Shown: piece by piece, positions 38,901-53,900 of the stretch
Layout of the letters: each line of letters begins with the position of its first letter
Position numbering within the stretch: the first letter of the stretch is position 1
Assembly (NCBI RefSeq): GCF_020882245.1
Contig: NC_083597.1
Span: 80,144,152-80,208,151, forward strand
Direction: 5' to 3'
From: Rhopalosiphum padi
Lineage: Eukaryota; Arthropoda; Insecta; Hemiptera; Aphididae
Length of the DNA: 64,000 nucleotides
Notes under the pieces: generated by a model
Database searches by the model: none
Seen by the model: the letters and a program-made list of their open reading frames with translations, nothing else
What the model was told of the DNA's origin: nothing
Translations under genes and position numbers: made by a program

Positions 38901-41900
38901 AACTTTACTTTTATATTGTTATTTAAATAGTAACATATTATTTTAACAATTAAAATAGTATATTATTATATAGTCGCATTTATTCGTGGTAAGTTGATTA
39001 AGTGAATTGAAAATTTTAAGTCGCCGAGGTTAGACAGTTACCGAGAGTTAGTATGTGAACATAATTATATTAGATACGTTGTTCTGAAGTTATGGTACGC
39101 AAAAATCTCGGAAATGGGCGGCGTATGCTCATTGTAGAATGGTTATTATTTTATCATTGTATTTTTTGAGTACCACTATATGACATTTGATTTCCAATGA
39201 CGCCAAAACTACTTTCTATTGAAACTATACAATAATGAAAATATTGTGACGTTTGTTCACATTGTATTGTGATATAATTTAGTGCACTAACCTGTGGATA
39301 GTCACCGTCCCTGGTCTGATAGTCGAACACGTAGAAAAACGATTTGGTCCTCCGATCCTTGTTGAGGTCGTCGGCGGCCGGTGTCTTCGGCTGGCTGAGC
39401 ATGTCACCCGTGTGCACCAGTGGTGCAACGTACTGGGCGTCACTGAGCGCCGCAATCGTCGCGTCCCTGGTGTTTATCGGGTGCAGGACAGTCCGCTCCC
39501 AGTCCGTGTACTCGTTGACGATGGTGAAGAATATCTCGGACAAGTGATAGCTGTATGCGTTCCGGACATACGTACGCAGGATCTTGTCTCGACGGTCACC
39601 CTCGAAGCCAGCCTAGAACGAGAGAGTATTAGATATATATATATATTAAGGAAATTATTGAGAGAGAGAAAAGAGGGAGAAAAGAGAAAGAGAGAGAGAG
39701 AGAGTGACAGAGAGTATAAGAGCCAAACAATGACATAGAGTTACAGTGGTGAAAATGGGTGAGAGAGGGAAAAAAAGGACTTTTAAGTTTCTTGTACGAC
39801 TCGGCGATCCCCCGGGAACGAGAATCGGACGTGACAAAAAAACGTGGAAGGGTATTATACGCGTTAAAACGAAATTTCCCTCCAGAGTCATTTCAGAAAC
39901 ACCTAAAAGAGAAATTAAAGAGACCAAAGTTTTTGGTTGTTGTTCTACTCAAACCTCTGCTGCTTTTCGTTTCTACCATCACAACGTGGTGGTATCAATG
40001 ATAATGTATTTCGTTTTCGGATTTATACGACATTAATATGCAAAAATAATCGTGGGAACGCTTATCATTAGAAATCGCATTATGCCGTGTAAAATAAAAT
40101 GGTTTTTTAAATCGTATTCAATACGGGAGATAAACGTAGTTAAGACTACCAGAAAAGTCGTTTTATTCGATGATCAGAATCAAATGTTTAATTTTGAAAT
40201 ACTCAACAAAAGTAAATAAAAATGGAAAAAAACATCGAAACATGAGTTCCATAGGTATTATCTAAAATATTTATACCATACTCGTGATAATAATAATATA
40301 ACCCGTTTACTATTAATTTTCTATTGATGTATTTCTGTGACATACATTTTAGGTCTTGAAGAATTCGATGAACTGGATACGATTTGTACGTATTCTCAAT
40401 GTGCAATCAATTTATAGAATTGAATTATTTTATGTCATAGTTCCAGGAAGTCGTATAATATATTATTGCTTTATATAGATTGGAAATAGACAACTAGTTA
40501 CTAGTGATTCACCGAGACTTTTTGAATAGCCTACTATTCTCTACTCGTATTATTAATTTTAATTTCTGAATAGTTTTTTTTTTAAATTAATTTGGTATAT
40601 TCTCGATTTTTAACAAAAACAAATATTTAAATCGTGCAATTAATAATTTAAAAGTATATTTGGTTTATAAATGTATTTTATACAAATAACTTAAAATTCA
40701 TTAGGTACCCAAGTAAATCTAGTAAAAACTATGTCTTAAAAATATAAATAAAATACTTCAAAAAAGCTATTTACATTGATCCAATAAAAAGTTTTGAACT
40801 AACATAATGAAAAAAAAAATAGCTTGAAATAAAGCAAAATTAATTTTTATAAGAAAGACACTATATGCAATAACTTTATTTTTTAATATAGTTTATTTAA
40901 ACCTAAATTTACAAGGAGTAAAAACTGCCAGGAGTTAAAGATCTCTGGTATTCTGATTTTTATTGAGTTTTAAAGTCAAAGAATTTTATAATCTCTATTT
41001 TATTTTAAATTTTGAACTTACATTTTATTTTTTGAATTCAAGTCGATCGCGACAACCTTTCGTATTTTCTTGAATTTTTAAATTGTTTTCAGAAAACAAA
41101 TAAAATATTCTTTTTTTTTGTAAATTTGTGTATCTTTGTATATATCCCACGAATATAAAAATTAGATTTAGAAAAAGGCAATAAATAACTATGAAAAACG
41201 AGATCATACACTGATATCGAATAAAAAAAGTGTAAAAGGCATGTACATAATATAATATTTTTTTTGTTTATTGACCTTTTTTTTTTTGTTTTTGGTTGAT
41301 CGCGACAACCTAAAAAAACTCGAAGGTGGATCACAAGTCCATTAAAGTTGGCCACCCCTACTCTAAATCAATATATTTGGACTAAATTAAAGTTCCTTAA
41401 TATTTCAAGGTAGGTACAACAATATTTGTATACAACCAACACATAAAATTGTCTTCTTTAACTTTAAGAATATTTTAATTAAGAACTAATTACGTTGTAT
41501 TCAAATATATCGGAATTGGTCACAATTTTTTGTCAACAATAATTTTTATATAATACTTTTTAATATATTTTTTCACCATTGACGAAAAAACTTCAATTGA
41601 ACAAAGGTAAGTCGTTAATTAAGTTATGATTAGGTCAAACGGGATGTTGGGACTCCTCGATTGTACTAAATGCAACGATAAAGGAAATAACGGAAATATT
41701 GGCGGGGCATGTTACCTGTATGTCATTGGAGCTGAACCTCCAGAGCGCCTCACTCGTGACGACGCCAAACAGCAGGTCATACTTGTTGATGCCACTACCA
41801 AATTCGAACTTTTGAAACTTGCGGGCGCCAAAAGCTACGCTGGATCCACTGTACCCGTCAAATTCGGGCAGCAGATTGGTGATAACGTCTTCCTGGTAGT

Positions 41901-44900
41901 TGCTCTTGACCACTACCCCATCGACGCTGGGACCAAACGCGCTTAGGTATGTAGGTAACGCAACGCCGGCGGACATCAACAGGTCTAGGGGCACTTCCCG
42001 CAGACAGTCCACAATTGGTTCCGGGTTGTTTCCGGTCCCGTCAGTTGTACAGTTCACCTGTTTGGCCAGGTCCAATGCGTATGACACGGGGTCCTCGACT
42101 AGAGCCCAGCTGCTCAGTGCAGAGCCCGACAGAAGTATCGCTCGACGGAAAAGTCCTATGAAACAAGCACGCAATTATTATTACGTTATTATTTTCAATC
42201 TATATATTTTAATAATTTATCTTGTATATTGCATTAAAAGAACGATTCTGAACAGGACAATTGTTAAATTATATATACAAGAGTATAAAAAAAAATTTAA
42301 TTCACAAGTTTCAAAAGGTTCAATATTTAATTATAAAAATTTAAAACTATAAATATTAACAAAATTAGTCTAAAAAATAAACACGAAACAATTGTTCTGT
42401 TTCCTATAATACCAATTTGAAATTAACTAGCTAATTATACTCTAATTAGTTATATTTATATTATTGTAATTCAGATTAAATTTTTCTAAAATAAAATTCT
42501 TTATTGAAATATGCCATTAATTTTCACAATCTAATTTTTGGTTGTTTAACATTTTGCCCGTTATTGTTTATGTTTACTAATTATCATCACAGTATGCACT
42601 TAATATAAGCTCTATGTACGCCTTTGAAGATGGTGCAATATTTTAGATTGAAGGAATAATTTGATTTATAGAGTTGAGATAAATTATTTTAATTATTCTT
42701 GTAAATAAAATAAAACAAAGTAAATTTACGGGAAGTATATTGATTCTGTCGAAATGATAATTTTAGCTTTAAGATGCTTATCGAGTGCACCGATTATCAG
42801 CCCTAACATACTATAGGTATATTGATTTTTCTGGCTAATATTGTATTATATTATTACACACATAAACTTTGTAGTGAATTCATACCAAATTAAACATTGT
42901 TGAACACTCTAACATAGCATATTATATATATATATATATATATTCCAATTTAAAACACGTATCGCATAGAATTTATATCGTAATCAAGAAACAGATAAAT
43001 TATACATATACATTAGTACTATGGAAAATTAAAGAATAAGTCTTATTGATTATATTATTTTTTCGTTTAAAGAAGATTCTAATATATTGTTTTCGTATGT
43101 GTTGATTTTAAAAATACAAATTTATTTATATAGGTTATAGGTATAAGGGTTCACCAAACCTTAGGAGTACTAAACACAAATAAAGTCAGTAAAAACAAAA
43201 ATTATAAATTGAAAAAAAAAATTGTTGATGTTTATTTGAATTTTGAATTAAAAAATCTAATAGGTATTTAAATTATATTATTTGTTTATATGATATTTTA
43301 TTGTATTATAAGCCAGTGGAATTTAAATCATACATTTTAATATAGGTTAAAATCAAACACCTTATAAATTATGGTTAAGTATATTTAAAATCCTATCATT
43401 TATTTATAATGAATGTAATTTAGTTTAGTTTAATTTTACAATATATAACTACCTACCTCTTTTAAGATACTGTATAAAGTTGGGATAATCTAGGATTTTA
43501 GAGAAGGTTCAAAAGCTTTGAGGTATCTAACTTTACAGTTTATCTTTTACATATTAAATTAACAAAAAAAAAAAAATGTTTTGTAATAGGTACTTGATTT
43601 AAGTTAATTTATTAATTATTTATCAAAGATGTTTTTGAAGAGACTAAACTAACCCTAGGGCTTAAATTATTATTATAAATTAATTATATTACTATTAAAA
43701 TCAATAATTGAACCTATCTAATAATACTCATTTTTACAAAATAAAAATAAAAATATAATTTATAATTTATTTGCAATTAAATTTTTATCGTTAACAAAAA
43801 CATAGTTTTATTTTTTTAATGATACAAATAATGGTTTTCCGATCAAAGGTAAATTAAACATAAAAATAAACAAAGATTTTACGTAATCTACACATAAAAT
43901 AATATAATTTTTTACAAATTATGATAGTCGATATTGGATAATTGTATAGGTAATATAAATGTATGGGTTTAAATTAAATAAAAGGTATTTTAATGGTGCA
44001 TTAAATTAAAATTAAATTAGAAATATTTTGGGTTCATTGCTTAGGAACAACATTGTAAATATAATGAATTAATATTCAAGTGTCGGTCTCAGAAAAGGGT
44101 GTTATTCATGAAAGTATAATGAGTACCCTTTGTTTTATTGATCTAGAACACTATTACCAGGAAAGAATATGGCATTATGTTTAAAAGAATTGTAACTCTG
44201 GTCCATTAAAATAATTAAATGCTTAATACTAGACAATTTTTCAATGTTTTCTTAAAAACAAACAAATTTGAATTTTAAAAGAAATTAATTTATAAATATA
44301 TTCTTAAAAAATATGTCAGTAATATTTGTAAAATGTCTCATCCATATTATATTCAAATGTTACGTTTTTTATATATTTTTTTACGCGTCTATTTGTTTAT
44401 GATTAAATAAACAATTGATTTATTTATAAAATAGTGTTTAATTACCATTTATTTTCTAAAATATACATTTTAATTAGTTTATTTTACCTAAGAAACTATA
44501 AAGGAATTTAATTTTAAAGAATTACAATCAAAGTATTATAAATAAAATCATGTCTATATATTACATACTATATATTACAAAAAGAAAATAATATAAATCT
44601 AAGTTATAATTAAATAATGAAAAAAATTGTATAAATTAAAACCATAAGTATAAATTATAGGTCCAAAACAATGTTTATACTAATCCTAAAATCATCATTT
44701 ATAACGAATAATCAAATTAAAGATTTACATATTTTTGTATTTAATTTGAATCTAATTTTTACTAAAATCCTATACCTTTAAAAAATTAAAATATAAGTGT
44801 ATTTATTATACAGTCATATGCGTATATACGCATGTTAGATATTGTAGATAGTAATAATATTGATTTTTATTGATAGCGTAAATTTAATATTCAATAATAT

Positions 44901-47900
44901 ACGTCTTTTACATTATGAAAAAAAAACATTGTCGACGTTTTTATTTATCATAATTTGGTGGAATACAAGAAAAGCTATCCGAAATATCCAAATCAAATAC
45001 TAACTTAGTTTAGGATATAAATAATAATTATAATATTAATAATATTAATCTTTAACATTATTTTTCTGTAGAAGATGTTTAAAACAACGATACTCTTGAA
45101 TGGTACGATTATAATATTATTATTAAATCAATGGGATTTAATTATTATTAAATCCATAGTTAATAAGTTTCAATTAGAAAAAGAGATTGAATTAAATCTC
45201 GGCCAGGTAATCCTTATAAGAAATAAGGATAAATTTCTTAAATTTCAAAGTAATATTGAAATACCTATGTATATTATGTATTTAAAAAAGTTATACATTA
45301 GATTTTGTATATAATGTAGAATATAAATATATACCAAGAAAAATAAAAAAAATTAGATTTATGTAGGACCTAACCCTAACCCTAAGTTGTGTACGTTTTT
45401 ATCTCTAAGAAGCACAATTTTGAACATAGATGATCGGGCGTACCTACAAATCTTTAGTAAAAATAAATTATGGTAAAACACAATAAAGAAGGTGAAATCT
45501 TTTAAACGTAAACGTTTATATAATTTATATACTTGAATGTCTGACAACACGATACGGCACATCTGAAATCTCGATTAGTATTATTTTAAAAATGAAGTGC
45601 TCAAATCACGTTTGTCAGAATGCGTTCAGAATTATTAAAATAATAGTTAAACCGATACTTGTTCTAAATAATGAGTTTTACCTTTCAAATCCAGTAGAGC
45701 ATGGCCGAGTTTATAAACCCGACGGTGTGCATTAAGTATAAGCAATTCAAATTTATTATAACAGACTGTATTATTCAAGGTCTACGAGCGGAATAGCGTG
45801 TATTTCCTTTTGTACCTTTGCCCTATAGTGTATATAAACGATTAGCATACGATTAATTATTATTAAATTAGCCCTCATTGAAAAAAGTTATTTAAATTAT
45901 GTATTCGCGTCATTATTTTTATTTTATTTTCAACTCGATTTAATACAATCCGTACAAATGTACAATCCACATTATATAAATATAATATATACATCAAATG
46001 TATATATATATATATATACATCAAATGTATATATATATATACATTATTTAATCTTAGTGCTTTATAGTAAAAGAAAAAAAATATGTACCTACAGAAGGAA
46101 AAACATTTAAGAACCTAAAATAAAAATATAAAACAATTATTTTAAAAATTGTTACTTATCCATAATAAATATATTATTTTACATTTTCAAATACGCTAAA
46201 AAAGAATATTAATAATTTCATTTTTCTGCGAAGGGAAGCTTTTTTTTATTTCGAATTTTAAAATTTTCAATAATAAGATTGATAACATTTTGAGTATTTT
46301 ATATTAATATCTTATAGACTGATCCATATACCTTTTTGTACCGGATAATTTTTTTTAAATATACATATAAAATATAATATTTGTATTTTATTAACATTAT
46401 GGTTAAATTATCAAATATTTTCTTTATTACTTTATAAATTGCTTGATTTGTATTTAATTCATATTATGAAAACCTAATATGATATAAAATAATAATAGTT
46501 AATACTAATATAATTTAGTTATTAGCAAAATATAGTATTTATATTTTATCGATTTTCTATAAATATGTTTTCTTGGAGTGATTACCATATTATATTTACT
46601 AAAGTAGACGAACTCAGTTTCGAATAAATAACAAGGAATATTTTATTTTGAATCCGAGCTTAGGAAAATAGTTAAACGTTAATCAACTCAATAATTTCAA
46701 ATACCTATACAATATGAATGTTAAATGAACCCATGTCAAAAATATTGTGTTATGTTAAATAAAAATATTGTTAATATGTCAGTACCTATTGCATTTAATA
46801 AGTTATTAATTGTATCAATAATTTGAGTGTGGGAATTTATATTTTAAATAGCCAGTAAAAAAATCGAAAGAAAAATATGAAAAACGGACACCAATTTATT
46901 AAAAATCATAAAGTGCCCATAATATATTAAAAAAAATAATAATTAATATAAGTCAGTGTATATTATTTGAACGTGTAGGGCACTTAATTCGGTAAAAAAG
47001 TTTTCAATAATTTTTCAAACAAGTAAATTTGGTTTTGATACGTTTTAAATAACGCATAATAAATTCAATCAATCAAAATACTAATTAATATTGTCATTGT
47101 ACAATGCGAGTTTTATACAGACACGTTTATTTAGGAGTATTATAAAATGAAACGAGTAATAATAATAATAATAATAACAATAAAACACAAAAATAATGAC
47201 TGGCACAAAAATATGTCAATAAATAAACCATATAATATACGTATCACGGAATATTTTATTTTGCTTTGGGGCAAGAAGTCTATTATACTTGGAAACGCTT
47301 AATATGTATTGTATGCGCTTGCTGCATGTAGACACATCTGAAGACACAGACCGTCTCACACACCAATACACACATACACATACACCGGCATTTTATCAAC
47401 GTTATTAAAAATAACAACTTCGAGATGGGTCGCAGTGCGATTGTGTGCGATTGGCCTGAGCCAGGGCTGATGACGTCTCGCGAATGACGGTGTAGTAAAG
47501 TTATAGATGTTGAGACAAACGAAAAGCGTGACAAATTATAGTTAAGCTCCTAGGGGAGGTGGGCGAAGAAAGAGAACAGTCATCCAGACAGATTGGCTGT
47601 TTAAAGATAAGCGCGCGGACTTAATGCCCGGTTAAAATATGAGGATTTCATTGACAAGAAAGAGTGAGTGTCACGTCCTCTCGTAGACAGCAATAGACCC
47701 ACACACATAATCACACACATCTACTAGCATATGCGCACTATATGTGTGTCGAGAAAAATTAAACAGATCCATGTGTGTCCACGAGACTGTCGTCGGATTC
47801 TGTGGACCTTGGGCTCACCGCGCTTGTTAGAATACCTGCCACCGCTCGTAATGGATACAAATGCGAAATGGGAAAATCGATACGAGAAACGCATCCTACA

Positions 47901-50900
47901 GTTTTTATTCGTGCTCAGGTTATATATTATAGTCGAATAATAATAATAGTAATAATATCCCTGGCGTAAGTTATTATTCATAACGTTCGAAAATTGAAAC
48001 ACCGCGAATGAAAATTTATTCGTATCTCACGTATACTGCGGTTGTTCACATTATCTTAGCCACCAAACACACATACACACACAAACACGCACACACACAC
48101 CCATCATTGCGCGCGCACGTCATTTATATAATTCAAACGACTATTTAATTTAAATATAAAATAAGCTTATTATTATTGTTTTTTTTTCTCTCGTTCTACC
48201 GCTAGATTGTGGTACTATAATTATCCAAAAGTACAAAGATATTATATGTTGTGTTACTAAGAAACAATTATTTTCATATAAGTATCAGAACACATATATT
48301 TTATTACACCGTTCTTTTCTGAGTTCACTTAGGTTTTGAAATTACACAACAAAGCCATTAGTGATCATTACAGAATAATGTAAAAACACACATTTATCTG
48401 CAACGTTTGATTGTCAAATCATTATATGATTGTAATAAACATTTAAGTAATTTATTGAAGAGGAAACAATAACCTAATTAAAAACAAAAAAAGATTATGC
48501 AGAAAATAATTTAATTTTTTTTTCTCTAAACATAATTATGAATTTGTACATATATTTTTTTCCTCAAAAATAAAATAAAGTATTTAAGCTATATTATTTT
48601 TATATTATAAATTTATAAAATAGTGTTGTAAATATTTATTGACAATACTTATAGATTTCTAGAAATAAAAATAAGAATGAAGTTCATGACAAAAAAGTAT
48701 TATATTGTTCATATTTCTTTTTAACAATTCTGAATCTTTGTCTAAAGGAATTTAAAAGAATTTTTTTAAAGACATACACATAACGTTTGTACATGGCTGA
48801 AGAGAAATACCTACGAGTATAATACGTATATCTATTTTTCTTTGATGTAATTTTAAAGTATGTATAAATGCCAGTGAGTAAGAAAGAAATATATATTTAC
48901 AAACATTAAGTTATTTATAGATTTCTAATATTCCTTAGTTATAATGATTTAAAATCAGAAAAAAATTACCTAAATAAATGTTATATATAATTTATTTTAA
49001 TTTTTATTATAATACATCAAACGGTAATAAATTACTTATATAGTTATATAATATATTATAATTATGGTAAAATGATTAAATTGTGTTCTTTAAAAAATAT
49101 TTTTGTACATTACTACAGTGAAATGAATAAGCATTTTTAAATTATTTTTTAGTAACATTTAAAATAATTTTTCACTTTTTAGCTTATATATTAAATGTAC
49201 AAAACTTTTAGTTAAAAGGAAACATAACTTTTAATAAAGCGCGACATCATTAAAACTAATACCCAAAGCTAACTTTATTTATAAAAAATAATTTAACGAG
49301 AATGTTGTACAATTAGTTTAGATATCTAAGTTCTGGATTGATATGTGTATACTGTATATAATTTAAGTGAATAAGTTAGAATACTATCAATAATTAATGT
49401 GTAATAAGACACTATGTAAATGTTTTACAATAAACTAGCTGTCATTAACAATGTTTAATAGAATATATTTAATTTTTTTATTTAATATAATTTATCACAG
49501 TACTTCATAAAAAATTAAATAAATAGTTTTTATGATCATAAATTAAAATATTTGTATTTTAAAACAAATTTAATAGCGTCCTAAGATTTTTTTATTGGGG
49601 AATTTAAATAAAGTTATTCAATTCATAAAATGTTTGTCGTAAATAAATAAACTGTGGTTTGTTGATCAAAGATGATGCAGAATGTTTATATAATAAAATA
49701 TTGTTTTGTTTAATTAAAAGTTTTTAAGGAAATTTCAGGGTATAATATAAGACGATTAATGGTTAGCTAATTAGATTTGTTAGTAAATGTTGTGTACTTA
49801 TATGAAGCCTGTGAGTAAATATTATAATACATTTGTTTTTATTTATAGTAAAAATGAATTCTAATTATTAGATACAGCCATTTTTTTACCACTAAAACCT
49901 ATGGTTTTTAGAATATTTAATAAAAATTTTACTAGTCACATTGACAGTAGAAGTTTTCTAGCAAAAAAAAATCAACATCAATTTCACTAAAAAATGATTG
50001 ATAAACAATAATTTACAATATTTCGTTGTTATACAATATATATATATTATGTTATTTAAATTTAAATGAATAATCAGATAATCATGTTAAGCTCTTTAAA
50101 TAATGTTTATCATCTTATATTATTTATTTTTATAATAACAGTTTGTTTAAAGATAAACTAAACAAATCCTAGTACACACATGATGAACAATGCGGTCTCT
50201 ACACGGTGCATAATTTTACAACGTCTGATCTTGATCCTTAAATTTTGGAAACGTCCGAATACACGGAAATTATTCGACGCACGTAAATAAAATTACTCAA
50301 GTGTACAGGTACTCCGGTTTAAGATGTAATGAATATGTGTATAAAGAATACCTACAGTCAACATCATCTTGTTACGTGGAACAAATAAATAGGTAGCTCG
50401 GATAAAACGTACTGTATAATCAACTGAATAAATAGAGAAAATAACTCTTGTGATCGAATTTTTAAATAATAATACGTAAACTGAGTCATCACAGTGACGT
50501 GATTATGCTAATGCACTTACGAATATTCTGGTTTGTAGTACACACATATTTACCTTAAGGTAAAAATAATACTCTCTATAAAATGAATATAACTATTAAA
50601 TGTTTCGTTGAAAATGTGTATCTTTGATGAAGAAATCCAGGTTATTCCCAAACTTGATCAATTTGCTGAGTTAACATTTCCATGGTCATTCTACTGGTAA
50701 TAATATTCTATGGGGTTTATACCATCGTAGTGGATAGTTAGAAATATATCCAGAGTGTGGTTTACCGTCACAATAATACACGTAATAATATGAATATTTT
50801 ATAATTTTCGTACCTGGGACCACAGTCGGCGATATCATTAAGAAGTTTATACAAGCGGCTCCGGGCCCGTGACCCATCAGAGAAACATTCTCCGGATCAC

Positions 50901-53900
50901 CGCCGAATAGAGCGATATTCTGCTGCACCCAATGGAGTACAGCTATTTGGTCCATGAGACCGTAGTTGGCCACTCGAGCTCTTGTGTTAGGTGAACCATT
51001 AGCATTCAAAAATCCTGAAAAAAATAACAAAAACAAATGATTATATTAACGTATTGACCATAGGTACCTACGCAAAAGAACACTGCTAATACATTTATTT
51101 TTTTTCCGTAAAAAATTCTTAAAAATTTAAATAACCTGGTCAGTTGAATTTTCTAGAATAATATGAGAGTAAGTCGGTTTAAAAATACTGATTTTGTCCT
51201 TTAAAGTACTTGCTAAACAGTAACTGAAGAAGAATACGGGTAACTGTTGTAGGAAACTAGGAAAGTAAACTAATTTTATGAATATAACCTAACTACCTGA
51301 TGTTATTATAATATAAGCATGGAAAATTCCACCAATTACATTGTTTATTAATACATTAAATTAATTAATACAATATTATTAATCTACAAAATATGTATTA
51401 ATTTGTAAAATATATAATTATTATACTAACATTTTTAAAATAAAATTAGTTAAATTTATTATAAATATAATATTAAATTATTATTATTTATAATTTTTGC
51501 AATTCATTGGTATTCGCGTCACACAATCAATAGGATGATTAAATTACTCTGTTTTCATTTTTTCGCAAACGAACGTTGTTTTAGAACAATCGTACGGAAA
51601 TATAAGTAATCAATGGTGTGTAATAACGATGACGCGTGTAACGTGGAATTAATGTTATACGAATAATCATTTTAAACTTAATATTAACTACGGTCATACT
51701 CGTAAACCATAATCCGTATCCCGATCGATAACGATGCTTTAATTTAGTCAAAATGTTTTTTCCTGCATTAAGAAAACTTTACTTAACAACACTTATGGTG
51801 ATTAAAAAACAAAAAATCAACCACAATCTCATAAAATAGATTATTATGATAATATAAAAATCATAATTATAATTTAATATTGAATTGTTATTTCCTAAAA
51901 TGCAAATTTGGGAAAATAATATTTAATATTATATATTTTATGATTTGCAACTTGGAAAAGCAATAACTAGAAAAATATCAAAAATGATATTTTAATAAAA
52001 TAATGTTAATTAAATTATTATGTATATAATTATTTAGCTAAAGTAAAACACAGAAAAAACGACTTTAGTGTCTAATAATTGAATTATAAAATGTCGTTTT
52101 ACAAAAACCGTTTATTTCTTTACAAAAATGCAGTAGATAATGATTTCTACCGTTAAAAGTAGTATGTACACACAGTTTTTGCGTTAACATTTAATGCTTC
52201 TACTGAATTTTTTTCTAGTAATATAACAGTTAAGTTGTTTTTATTGTAATATCTACTGATATATAGAATAAGTTCGTTACTATGAAGTAATTTATTACAT
52301 AATACTTAAGCTATTATTAATGATTTATAAATATATTTATTTATTTTTTTATTCATAGTTTATTTTCTTACTGTAGTTACTGAATTTTCTACTAGAAAGA
52401 TACATTTTATTTATGATAATACATTTCACAATTGTTTATTAGTATATTTAATATTTGAGTAATGCAAGAGTGAAAATCAATAACTTCTTTCTATTTAAAA
52501 TATTCAATTTATTTTAGAAAAATTTAAATAACCATTTATAATTAAAAATTAAAAATATTAATAATTATTGCTGCGTTCTCATTTATCTATAATACCTATT
52601 GTATTCAGACATTACTTGGTTAAACATATTCATATTCATATTATTATATTCTAATGTAAATCATACCTAAAAAAAAAAAGTGGGAAATGGAATAACTCAA
52701 AACGAAATTTTTCCCTTAAAGCCTATAATATATAAGTCTATTTATTAAATCCTCAAGCTTAATAATAGCCTGATAATACAATTAATTATTTTAATATAAC
52801 TTAATTATATATAAAATAAAATAATCTTTTTTTTGTATTGAATGAAAAGTGGTAGATACTGTGCATCGATTTTGCCTATTCAAGTCGCCGTGTTACCACA
52901 TTCGAATTTATAATAATAATATTATAACATAAAAACTAAAATATAGTATAATTTTTATCCCATTTAGATATATAAAACATTAAGCATAGACCAAACAAAA
53001 GATATCTTATCAAAATTAAATTATTAAGCTTAGGAAATGATATGAGTTATAATATTTTTATTTACTTATAATATTGTATAAGCTATAAGAATGTTTCATT
53101 AGATACCATTTATAGTAGACTAATACCAATTATATTATTCAATAATAAATAAGCAATTGTAGTGTTAATTAATTTAACTTATGCAATTTTGATTTAAATA
53201 TTAGATTTTTTAGTAACATATACTATTCTATAAAAGTTAACATTAAATACTACGATATTTTAATAAAATTGATTATTATAAGATGTTAACCATCATCAGT
53301 TTATAAATTATAGTTGAGTAACTATCTTATATTTACAACAAACTTTAGAAACTAATATAAATAATAATATGTATAATATACAATCAATTATACATAAAAG
53401 TAAAGTTTTATTTGTGTTTAAACATGCAGCTATTAATATAACAAAATAAATGAATATCCATTATTTGTATTCTTAAAATAAATAATATATTTGACTTGTT
53501 TTTGAGTAGAAGGATTTCATTTTTTTGACATGTATTAATAAAAGTAAAACTTGGCTTATTTTATGTTTACAATGTTTATAAATTTAATTAGTATTGTTAT
53601 TGATATATTTTAAAACAGAATGACAAGAACGGCTTTCAATGGGATTCTTCTGTTAAATTCCAGAAAATGTTATACTATATTAATCCATTTACAAAAAAGT
53701 TTTAATGAGATGTACTGAAGAGAAAAGTAATTAAAGCAAAAAATATATGTTTCAATTTTTTAACTTCCAGTTAAATCTTTTAAATTTAATATCAAAGTGC
53801 GAGGATTTCAGCTAGGTATTTTTGTCTTTCACAAATCAAATCAAATTTCTGAGTATATGTATATTTTTCATAAATTAACTTATTATTATTTGTATTCTTT

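Larger units (their letters stand above)
27683..39291 (-). other. Neuroligin intron, 11.6 kb
   Basis: AT-rich with CpG-rich islands at about 31220-31430 and 34700-35300, a CA/TA microsatellite near 32900 and a poly(T) run at 31758-31782. No family-specific coding exon is seen. Confidence 0.8.
39613..41715 (-). other. Neuroligin intron, 2.1 kb
   Basis: The shortest complete neuroligin intron in the window. It contains a purine-rich GA microsatellite next to the exon and hAT-like debris near the other end. ORFs seen across 39650-40036 arise from the repetitive sequence and share no family motif. Confidence 0.8.
42156..50813 (-). other. Neuroligin intron, 8.7 kb
   Basis: AT-rich, with a TA microsatellite near 42920, a 27-bp tandem duplication at 45988-46051 and a less AT-rich, CA-repeat-bearing block at 47270-48120. 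No family-specific coding exon. Confidence 0.8.

Noticed and set aside
39655..40036. Three overlapping ORFs of 80-96 codons across the GA repeat region.
   Set aside because: Translations are Arg/Glu or Ser/Leu repeats from the microsatellite followed by sequence without a motif.
41626..42352. Plus-strand ORFs of 106 and 150 codons.
   Set aside because: Shadows of the minus-strand neuroligin exon at 41716-42155.
45368..45384. Telomere-like cctaaccctaaccctaa.
   Set aside because: Fewer than three units, of the vertebrate rather than the insect TTAGG type, and isolated inside a neuroligin intron; chance or a minor repeat.
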